Shown: one piece after another, positions 5,376-10,302 of the stretch | Layout of the letters: each line of letters begins with the position of its first letter | Position numbering within the stretch: the first letter of the stretch is position 1 | Assembly: GCA_905236265.1 (NCBI GenBank) | Contig: CAJOOV010000139.1 | Coordinates: 1 to 10,302 of the forward strand | DNA length: 10,302 nucleotides | DNA from: an uncultured Oscillospiraceae bacterium | Lineage (GTDB): Bacteria; Bacillota; Clostridia; Oscillospirales; Oscillospiraceae | Direction: 5' to 3' | Made by a program: the position numbers and the translations under genes | The notes under the pieces: model-generated | Seen by the model: only the letters and a program-made list of their open reading frames with translations | Told to the model about the DNA's origin: nothing | Database searches by the model: none

Positions 5376-5428
5376 GAACCGAATCTCCTAACAGCATAAA
5401 ATGGACAGTAAAGTATACATACAGCTTT

Positions 5429-5456
5429 ATTATAGCGATTCTGAAGAAAAAGGCAA
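5429..5456 (-). promoter_or_regulatory. Promoter of the lysozyme gene
   Basis: The minus strand shows TTGCCT (5456-5451), a 16-base spacer and a perfect TATAAT (5434-5429). The -35 box is weak (four of six). The leader before the ATG at 5375 is about 47 bases. Confidence 0.75.
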
Positions 5457-5478
5457 GAAAAACTTCATAAACGGGCAG

Positions 5479-5512
5479 AAAAAGGGCAGCGCAGGGGAGA
5501 GCTGCGCCGCCC
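5479..5512 (-). terminator. Rho-independent terminator after the HIT gene
   Basis: On the minus strand GGGCGGCGCAG and CTGCGCTGCCC pair over 11 positions, with one G-U, around a seven-base loop, followed by TTTTTCT (from 5483 down). It lies 26 bases past the HIT gene stop. Confidence 0.95.
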
Positions 5513-5537
5513 GGAGGGGGATTTTGCGTGAAAGGCA

Positions 5538-5957
5538 TCAGAGACAGGCTTTGATCTTGGAGATCATCTCCTGATATTCCTCATCAGAGAGGGTGACCTT
5601 GCCGGGGTTCATGGCAAAGGTGCCGCCCCACTCAAAGCCGTCCTTGTATTTGGGGACAAGGTGCATGTGCAGATGGCAGCCGGTATCGCCGTAGGCGCCA
5701 TAGTTCAGCTTGTCAGGGCGGAAGGCGGCGTGAATGGCCTTTGCGGCGTGGTTCACGTCGGCAAAGAAGGCGTTGCGCTCTTCCTCTGTGATGTCCACGA
5801 TCTCGCTGACATGATCCTTGTAGGCCACGATGCAACGGCCGGGGTGGCTCTGCTCCTTGAACAGGATGAGCTGGCTCACCTGCAGGTCACAGATTTTGAT
5901 ACCGAATTTCGCCAGAGGCTCCCCGCCCACGCAGTAGCCGCAGCTTGCGTCCTTCAT
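5538..5957 (-). CDS. HIT-family (histidine triad) nucleotide-binding hydrolase
   Basis: Cytoplasmic member of the histidine triad superfamily, whose members hydrolyse or transfer nucleotides from phosphoramidate, dinucleoside polyphosphate or adenylylated substrates. The 139-residue product has the triad HLHMHLVPKY at residues 95-104, where His97 or His99 would be the nucleophile. A CGYC pair (residues 6-9) and His49 fit the zinc site seen in many HIT proteins. The length is normal. I start at the ATG at 5957-5955 because AAGGAG (5971-5966) is eight bases upstream; an in-frame ATG 11 codons earlier lacks such a site and would place the Shine-Dalgarno inside the gene. It is transcribed alone, with an extended -10 promoter and terminator. 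The substrate cannot be told from sequence. Confidence 0.94.
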   Translation of the reverse strand: MKDASCGYCVGGEPLAKFGIKICDLQVSQLILFKEQSHPGRCIVAYKDHVSEIVDITEEERNAFFADVNHAAKAIHAAFRPDKLNYGAYGDTGCHLHMHLVPKYKDGFEWGGTFAMNPGKVTLSDEEYQEMISKIKACL

Positions 5958-6007
5958 AACAACAGCTCCTTTTTTCACAGTGTATGGCAAACCTGCCTGT
6001 TTGCGTC

Positions 6008-6016
6008 ATTATAGCA
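6008..6016 (-). promoter_or_regulatory. Extended -10 promoter of the HIT gene
   Basis: The minus strand reads TGCTATAAT (6016-6008), a perfect extended -10. No good -35 box is present at 16-18 bases (nearest is TGGCAT), so the extended element probably carries recognition. The leader is about 45 bases. Confidence 0.75.
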
Positions 6017-6046
6017 CGTTTCTTCCCAGAATGCCACCGAAGGCGT

Positions 6047-6080
6047 AAAAAACGTCCCGCCTGTTTCCAGACGGGACGTT
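6047..6080 (-). terminator. Rho-independent terminator of rpsF-ssb-rpsR
   Basis: On the minus strand AACGTCCCGTCTG and CAGGCGGGACGTT form a 13-pair stem, with one T-G pair, closed by a GAAA tetraloop and followed by TTTT. It starts seven bases past the rpsR stop. Confidence 0.97.
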
Positions 6081-6087
6081 TTGCGAA

Positions 6088-6321
6088 TCAATCGTTGACG
6101 TAAGGCAGCAGAGCGATCTGACGGGCACGCTTGATTGCCACAGTCAGCTGACGCTGGTGCATTGCGCAGGTGCCGGTGGTGCGGCGGGGAAGAATCTTGC
6201 CCCGCTCAGAGAGATAGCGGCGCAGCTTGCCGGTATCCTTATAGTCAATCGCTTCCACCTGATCTACGCAGAAATTGCAAACCTTTCTGCGCTTACGGGT
6301 ACGGGTTTTATCAAAAGCCAT
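6088..6321 (-). CDS. rpsR: Small ribosomal subunit protein bS18
   Basis: Component of the 30S platform that binds 16S rRNA as a heterodimer with bS6. The 77-residue product has the Arg/Lys-rich start MAFDKTRTRKRRK, the IDYKD segment, LSERGKILPRRTTGT, and the terminal helix HQRQLTVAIKRAR, all typical of S18. Cys15, Cys18, Cys52 and His55 make this the zinc-binding (C+) form. Genomes with a C+ copy sometimes carry a zinc-free paralogue elsewhere; none is in this window. AAAGGAG lies just upstream of the ATG. It is the last gene of rpsF-ssb-rpsR, 66 bases after ssb; that gap holds only the Shine-Dalgarno and no strong structure. Confidence 0.98.
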   Translation of the reverse strand: MAFDKTRTRKRRKVCNFCVDQVEAIDYKDTGKLRRYLSERGKILPRRTTGTCAMHQRQLTVAIKRARQIALLPYVND

Positions 6322-6387
6322 AATAGCGTCTCCTTTCGTTGAGATAGAACGTATCCTTTTTCACGGACGTTTACGCTCAAAAAGTCC

Positions 6388-6912
6388 TTAAAACGGCAGC
6401 TCGCCGTCGTCGTCGCCCAGCTCCGCAAACTCGGACACAGCAGGGGCGCCGGAGGGCTCATAGGCACTGGGGACATTTCCGCCAGCATAACCGCCGCCGT
6501 AATTGTTCCCGCCGCCGTTCTGATAGCCGCCGTTGCCGCCGTAGCCGGTATTTCCGCTGCGGGGGGCATAGTTACCGCCGTCGTTGGAGCGTCTGGACTC
6601 ACCAAAGTAGATATTGTTGGCCACTACCTCGGTGCTGTAACGCTTGTTGCCGTCCTTATCCTGCCAGTCCCGCACCTGCAGCCGGCCCTCCACCACGATC
6701 ATACTGCCCTTGGTGAAGTATTTGCTGACAAACTCTGCGGTGCCCCGCCATGCCACGATGTCGATGAAATCGGCACTGCGCTGTCCGGTGGCCTTGTCGG
6801 CAATATCACGGTCTACCGCAATACGGAAGGACGCCACGGCGATGCCGGACTGGGTCCGGCGCAGCTCCGGGTCACGCACAAGGCGGCCCATGAGCACAAT
6901 GTGATTGAGCAT
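6388..6912 (-). CDS. ssb: Single-stranded DNA-binding protein SSB
   Basis: Binds and protects single-stranded DNA in replication and repair, normally as a tetramer, and recruits partners through its acidic tip. The 174-residue product has an OB fold (about residues 1-105) with MLNHIVLMGRLVRDPELRRT and the GSMIVVEGRLQVRDWQDKDG strand-turn. A Gly/Asn/Tyr-rich flexible linker (about 110-160) follows, then the acidic C-terminal DDDGELPF that partner proteins recognise. Length and layout are normal for a Firmicute SSB. The start is 12 bases after the rpsF stop, and the AAGGGGG Shine-Dalgarno overlaps that stop, so translation of the two genes is probably coupled. Confidence 0.98.
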   Translation of the reverse strand: MLNHIVLMGRLVRDPELRRTQSGIAVASFRIAVDRDIADKATGQRSADFIDIVAWRGTAEFVSKYFTKGSMIVVEGRLQVRDWQDKDGNKRYSTEVVANNIYFGESRRSNDGGNYAPRSGNTGYGGNGGYQNGGGNNYGGGYAGGNVPSAYEPSGAPAVSEFAELGDDDGELPF

Positions 6913-6924
6913 GAGTGATCCCCC

Positions 6925-7221
6925 TTACTCGGCCAGATCAATGACCATGGAACGGATCACGCCGTCGGTGATGTTGAAGTTACGAGTCAGCTCAGCGGGG
7001 AAAGCGGGAGCGGAGTCGAAGGTCATGAGAACGTAGTAGCCCTCATTTTTGTGGTTGATGGGATAAGCCAGATGACGCTTGCCCCACTCACTGACCTCGG
7101 CCAGAGTGCCGTTCGCCTCCACCAGAGACTTGAACTTTTCTACGATAGCAGCGATAGCCTCGTCCGCAAGAGCGGCGTCGATGATATACATTGCCTCGTA
7201 CTTACCGTTGACCTTTGCCAT
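6925..7221 (-). CDS. rpsF: Small ribosomal subunit protein bS6
   Basis: 30S platform protein that pairs with bS18 on the central domain of 16S rRNA. The 98-residue product fits the S6 ferredoxin-like fold: KYEAMYIIDAAL as strand 1, a helix around residues 20-36, the signature EWGKRHLAYPINHKNEGYYV (45-64), and NFNITDGVIRSMV near the end. Length is normal. AAGGAGG lies seven bases before the ATG. It is the first gene of the rpsF-ssb-rpsR operon and has an 80-base structured leader, where autoregulation by the S6-S18 complex is known in other bacteria. Confidence 0.98.
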   Translation of the reverse strand: MAKVNGKYEAMYIIDAALADEAIAAIVEKFKSLVEANGTLAEVSEWGKRHLAYPINHKNEGYYVLMTFDSAPAFPAELTRNFNITDGVIRSMVIDLAE

Positions 7222-7247
7222 GTTTGCACCTCCTTATGGACTATATG

Positions 7248-7299
7248 GCCCTTTCCTGCCGAAAAGGGCAAGAGAAGTAACGGCTCCTTCCAGAGCCGT
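7248..7299 (-). promoter_or_regulatory. Two-hairpin leader of rpsF, candidate S6-S18 autoregulatory site
   Basis: The transcript leader contains hairpin 1 with arms ACGGCTC and GAGCCGT (7280-7286, 7293-7299; six-base loop) and hairpin 2 with arms GCCCTTT and AAAGGGC (7248-7254, 7263-7269; eight-base loop). Bacterial rpsF leaders are known to bind the S6-S18 complex at a structure with a conserved CCG. CCG occurs in the 3' arm of hairpin 1, but I cannot confirm the known motif by eye. Confidence 0.5.
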
Positions 7300-7307
7300 G
7301 CCTGAAT

Positions 7308-7335
7308 ATTGTAACAGCTTTTCCCGGAATGTCAA
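7308..7335 (-). promoter_or_regulatory. Sigma-A promoter of rpsF-ssb-rpsR
   Basis: The minus strand reads a perfect TTGACA (7335-7330), a 16-base spacer, then TACAAT (7313-7308) preceded by TGT, an extended -10. It is a strong promoter, as expected for ribosomal protein genes. Confidence 0.93.
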
Positions 7336-7357
7336 GACAAAACCGGTGATTTTGCAG

Positions 7358-7386
7358 AAAAAACCCCGGAGACAGGGTCTCCGGGG
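7358..7386 (-). terminator. Rho-independent terminator of the glg operon
   Basis: On the minus strand CCCCGGAGAC and GTCTCCGGGG form a perfect 10-pair stem around a three-base loop, followed by TTTTTT (7363-7358). It lies 21 bases past the glgA stop. Confidence 0.97.
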
Positions 7387-7407
7387 ATAGGCTTGGGGAA
7401 AACGGTA

Positions 7408-8847
7408 TCAGATGAACAGGGACTCGTAAATGCTCTGATACTCCCTTGCGGATTTGTTCCAGCTGAAGTCAGCGGTCATCTCCCGGCGCATCAGCCTTGC
7501 CCATGCCTCGGTGTCCTGATGCACTGTGAGGGCACGGTCAAGGGCGGAGAGCATATCCTCGGCGTTGATATTGCCGAAGGTGAAGCCCAATCCCTCGTCC
7601 GTATCCGGGTTGTAGGCGGGCACGGAGTCCTTCAGGCCGCCGGTGAGCCGGACAACGGGAACGGTGCCGTAGCGCATGGCGATCATCTGGCTCAGGCCGC
7701 AGGGCTCGGAGATGGAGGGCATGAGGAACAGGTCGGCACCGGCATAGATGGCGCTGGACAGGGGGGCGGAATAGGTGATATTGGCGGATACCCTGCCGGG
7801 GTAGCGGCTCTGGGCGTTGCGGAAGAACTCCTCGAAGCTCCACTCGCCGGTGCCCAGCAGGACGAACTGCACCTCCGGGTTGGCCATGATCCGGTCAAAG
7901 GCGGCGGTAATCAGGTCATAGCCCTTGTGCCCCACCAGACGGGAGATGCTGCCGATAATGACGGCGTTGGGGTTCACATCCAGCCCCAGCTGTTCCTGCA
8001 GCTTGCGCTTGCACTCCCACTTGCCGGAGAAATCCTCCGCCGTGAACTTGGCGGGAATCTTCTCGTCCTTGGAGGGATCCCACACATCCATGTCGATGCC
8101 GTTGAGGATGCCCCGGATCTTGTGCTGCTGGGAGGCCACGACGCCCTCCAGACCGTGGGCATAGAAAGCATACTGCAGCTCCTCTGCGTAGGTGGGGGAG
8201 ACCGTGGTGACGAAATCGGAGGACATGATAGCGCCCTTCATCAGGTTTACGTCGTTGTAGTAGCTCAGCAGACCCTCGTTGAAGTAGCTGTTGTAGTCCA
8301 GACCGAAGACCTCGGTGAGGATGGAATTGCCGTAGCGCCCCTGATACTCAATGTTGTGGATGGTGTACACCACCTTGGTGGCGGAGAGCTCCGGGAGACG
8401 GGTGCGCCCCTCGATCAGGTAGATGGGCACCAGTGCCGTCTGCCAGTCGTTGCAGTGGATAATGTCAGGGCTCCAGCCGATCTGGGCGGGGGTCTCGATC
8501 ACTGCCTTGGAGAAGTAGGCAAAGCGCTCGCCGTCGTCGAAGTGGCCATAGAGGCCGTTGCGCTTAAAGTACGCCTCGTTGTCAACGAAGTAATAGGTAA
8601 CGCCGCCCCGCACCAGCTCAAACAGACCGCAGTAGCAGCTCCTCCAGCTAAGCTGGAAATAAAAGTACTTCACAAAGGTCATCTGGCTGCGCCAGTCGTC
8701 GTTAATGCCGGAATAAAGCGGGAGGATGACCCGGACATCATTCCCGTCCAGACCCGCCAGCGCAGGAGGCAGAGAGCCCGCCACGTCGGCCAGACCGCCG
8801 GTTTTGATGAAGGGAGCCACCTCAGGAGATGCGAATAAGATTCTCAT
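7408..8847 (-). CDS. glgA: Glycogen synthase (ADP-glucose type, GT5)
   Basis: Transfers glucose from ADP-glucose to the non-reducing end of alpha-1,4-glucan in the cytoplasm. The 479-residue product shows the GT5 N-terminus MRILFASPEVAPFIKTGGLADV, with the ADP-glucose-binding KTGGL at residues 15-19. Other motifs are HCNDWQTALVPIYL, YTIHNIEYQGRYG, the phosphate-binding SRLVGHKG (Arg303, Lys308) and SEPCGLSQMIAMRYGTVPVV with catalytic Glu381, followed by TGGLKDSV. Length is typical. AAAGGA sits nine bases before the ATG. It is the last gene of glgC-glgD-glgA, 72 bases after glgD, so enzymes that make and use ADP-glucose are co-transcribed. Confidence 0.98.
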   Translation of the reverse strand: MRILFASPEVAPFIKTGGLADVAGSLPPALAGLDGNDVRVILPLYSGINDDWRSQMTFVKYFYFQLSWRSCYCGLFELVRGGVTYYFVDNEAYFKRNGLYGHFDDGERFAYFSKAVIETPAQIGWSPDIIHCNDWQTALVPIYLIEGRTRLPELSATKVVYTIHNIEYQGRYGNSILTEVFGLDYNSYFNEGLLSYYNDVNLMKGAIMSSDFVTTVSPTYAEELQYAFYAHGLEGVVASQQHKIRGILNGIDMDVWDPSKDEKIPAKFTAEDFSGKWECKRKLQEQLGLDVNPNAVIIGSISRLVGHKGYDLITAAFDRIMANPEVQFVLLGTGEWSFEEFFRNAQSRYPGRVSANITYSAPLSSAIYAGADLFLMPSISEPCGLSQMIAMRYGTVPVVRLTGGLKDSVPAYNPDTDEGLGFTFGNINAEDMLSALDRALTVHQDTEAWARLMRREMTADFSWNKSAREYQSIYESLFI

Positions 8848-8873
8848 GGTGTCATTCCTTTCCGAAACGGGGT

Positions 8874-8901
8874 ATCCGCCGACCTGAACAGGCCGGCGGA
8901 T
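8874..8901. repeat. Hairpin in the glgD-glgA gap
   Basis: ATCCGCCG (8874-8881) and CGGCGGAT (8894-8901) pair perfectly. An inner CCTG/CAGG helix and one A-C mismatch complete a 12-pair stem-loop. No U-tract follows on the minus strand, so it is not an ordinary terminator. It may stabilise the glgCD part of the message or set the relative amount of glgA; this is inference. Confidence 0.6.
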
Positions 8902-8919
8902 GGAAATGGGAGGGAGCCG

Positions 8920-10041
8920 TCAGATACGGGAGCCCTTGGCGTAGACAATGGGATAGGTCTCACAGCCGGAGAGTACACGGTTGGGGGAGATCTCCACGTC
9001 CTTGTCACAGATCACGCAGTTCAGGCTGGCATTTGCGCCGATGGAGGTGTCCTTCATCAGGATGCAGTTTTTCACCACAGCGCCCTTGGCTACCTTCACG
9101 TTGCGGAAGATGATGGAGTTCTCCACCTCGCCCTCAATGACGCAGCCGTCGGAAATCATGGAGCCGGTGACCTTGGAATCGGGGCCGTAATAGGTTGCGG
9201 CGTCGGAGCGATCCTTGGAGCGGATGGGATGGGCGGGGTTGAACAGGTCGCGGCGCACGTCCTTGCGCAGCAAATCCATGCTCTTGGAGAAGTATTCCGC
9301 CACAGTGGGGAAGCGTGCCACATAGCCCTCGAACACATAGGGGACGACCTTCAGACCCAGATCGTCCTTGCGGGCGAGAATCTGGTGGGAGAAGGAGTAG
9401 AGATCCCGTGCCTCGGCGTAGTTCACCAGCTCGATCATCTTGGCCTTGCTGATGACATAGATGTTCAGCGCCTCATAGCAGGTGCCCTCGGGCTTGCTGA
9501 GGATTTCCTTTGCGGTGCCATCGTCGTTGATGGTGTAGTAGGTGGCGTACTGGGGACGGTCGGTGAAGCTGCTGGAGCAGACAGTGGTAATATCTGCGCC
9601 GGTGGAGATGTGCTTGTTGAACACATCGTCCAGAGAGATGTTCAGCACGGAGTCAGCGTCAGCGACAATGAGATACTCCTGCTTGATCTCAGTGAGGTAG
9701 CTCTTCAGGCCGATGAGCGCTTCCATCATGCCCCGGTATTTGTTGCTGGGGTTGGAGGAATTCATCTGGGCGAAGGGGGGCAGCAGACGCAGGCCGCCCT
9801 GACGGCGGGCCAGATCCCAGTCCTTGCCGGAGCCGAGGTGATCCAGCAGAGACTGATAGCCCTGCTGCAGCACCACACCGATGTCGGTGATGCCGTCGTT
9901 GACCATATTGGACAGCAGGAAGTCCACCAGACGGTAGCGGCCGCCGTAGGGGACGGAGGAAATGGAACGAATGGAGGACAGCTCCTTCAGGTTATAACCC
10001 GGCTGATTGGTAATCAGGATACCATGGACATTGTTCAGCAT
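8920..10041 (-). CDS. glgD: GlgD, regulatory-type subunit of ADP-glucose pyrophosphorylase
   Basis: Partner subunit of GlgC in Firmicutes; the pair makes ADP-glucose from glucose-1-phosphate and ATP. The 373-residue product has a nucleotidyltransferase fold with VPYGGRYRLVDFLLSNMVN (residues 30-48). The usual GGxGxRL nucleotide loop is replaced by ITNQPGYNLKEL (10-21), and the GDHIYKMDY-like metal site reads VADADSVLNIS (126-136). The active site is therefore degenerate, as in known GlgD proteins, which support GlgC and are not active alone. A left-handed beta-helix of hexapeptide repeats (GSMISDGCVIEGEV onward) fills the C-terminus. The ATG overlaps the glgC stop by one base (TAATG), so translation is probably coupled. 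GTGAGG upstream is a modest Shine-Dalgarno. Confidence 0.96.
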   Translation of the reverse strand: MLNNVHGILITNQPGYNLKELSSIRSISSVPYGGRYRLVDFLLSNMVNDGITDIGVVLQQGYQSLLDHLGSGKDWDLARRQGGLRLLPPFAQMNSSNPSNKYRGMMEALIGLKSYLTEIKQEYLIVADADSVLNISLDDVFNKHISTGADITTVCSSSFTDRPQYATYYTINDDGTAKEILSKPEGTCYEALNIYVISKAKMIELVNYAEARDLYSFSHQILARKDDLGLKVVPYVFEGYVARFPTVAEYFSKSMDLLRKDVRRDLFNPAHPIRSKDRSDAATYYGPDSKVTGSMISDGCVIEGEVENSIIFRNVKVAKGAVVKNCILMKDTSIGANASLNCVICDKDVEISPNRVLSGCETYPIVYAKGSRI

Positions 10042-10302
10042 TATGCCTCACCGCCTTTCGATTCTTCTGTATACATGGCGCCGGCGCCTACGCTGGTACC
10101 TGCATCCACCACAACGCCGCCTGCGACGACAGCGATGGGGGCGTTCATCTCGCCTACGCTGGCATTCTCCTCCACCACGCAGTTCTCCGCAAGGATGGAG
10201 TAATGCACCTTGGCGCCCGCCTTCACGGTTGCGCCGGGCATAATGACGGAATACTGTACATCTGCCCCGTCCTCCACGGTGACGTTCTCAAAGATGACGG
10301 AG
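10041..10302 (-). CDS. glgC: Glucose-1-phosphate adenylyltransferase GlgC, C-terminal 86 residues
   Basis: Catalytic subunit of ADP-glucose pyrophosphorylase, the committed step of glycogen synthesis. Only the C-terminal end is in the window. The frame is open through the right edge and reads SVIFENVTVEDGADVQYSVI, then GATVKAGAKVHYSILAENCV and ENASVGEMNAPIAVVAGG. These are hexapeptide repeats of the left-handed beta-helix domain where GlgC carries allosteric and oligomerisation surfaces. The GTG at 10277-10275 is an internal valine, not a start. The assignment rests on this repeat domain plus the position directly before glgD and glgA, with a one-base overlap into glgD. The catalytic domain is outside the window. 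Confidence 0.92.
   Translation of the reverse strand, partial: SVIFENVTVEDGADVQYSVIMPGATVKAGAKVHYSILAENCVVEENASVGEMNAPIAVVAGGVVVDAGTSVGAGAMYTEESKGGEA

Noticed and set aside
5958..5990. Eleven-codon N-terminal extension of the HIT protein
   Set aside because: The AAGGAG at 5971-5966 would be inside the gene, and it is ideally placed for the ATG at 5957.
7393..8838. 481-codon plus-strand open frame opposite glgA
   Set aside because: Exact antisense of a well-conserved glycogen synthase; composition reflects the complement and no motif supports it.
9229..10203. Plus-strand open frame opposite glgD and glgC
   Set aside because: Shadow of the conserved glgD frame with no Shine-Dalgarno or recognisable domain.

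Overview
The window looks like a chromosomal housekeeping region of a moderately high-GC Firmicute, most likely a gut Clostridia of the Oscillospiraceae type. The evidence is: hrcA-grpE-dnaK order under a perfect CIRCE operator; a DnaK ATPase domain lacking the insertion found in Gram-negative DnaK; paired glgC/glgD glycogen genes; sigma-A type promoters; strong AGGAGG ribosome binding sites; a tetrahydrofolate riboswitch; and intergenic hairpin repeats of a kind I recall from Oscillospiraceae. The genus is inferred, not shown. Every gene I accept lies on the minus strand, so transcription runs from high to low coordinates.

In transcription order: (1) 10302-7408 holds the 3' end of glgC, then glgD overlapping it by one base, then glgA, closed by a strong terminator at 7358-7386. 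These make ADP-glucose and elongate glycogen. (2) 7335-6047 is the rpsF-ssb-rpsR operon (S6, single-strand binding protein, S18) with its own promoter, a two-hairpin leader and a terminator. (3) 6016-5479 is a single-gene HIT-family hydrolase unit with an extended -10 promoter and a terminator. (4) 5456-4401 is a secreted lysozyme-like protein with its own promoter. (5) 4386-3945 is a gene-free mosaic of short hairpin repeats. (6) 3851-2532 is a compact folate-uptake unit: promoter, tetrahydrofolate riboswitch, folT-like ECF S component and terminator. (7) 2482-1 is the heat-shock operon hrcA-grpE-dnaK, with dnaK cut by the window edge.

The most interesting parts are the tetrahydrofolate riboswitch ahead of a folT-like gene, the extra membrane segment plus C-terminal domain on that FolT protein, and the interspersed palindromic repeat shared by the grpE-dnaK gap and the 3945-4386 mosaic. 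I see no CRISPR array, tRNA, rRNA, transposase or prophage block. I found no clearly new multi-gene system; the novelty is in regulatory RNA, repeats and one unusual domain arrangement.
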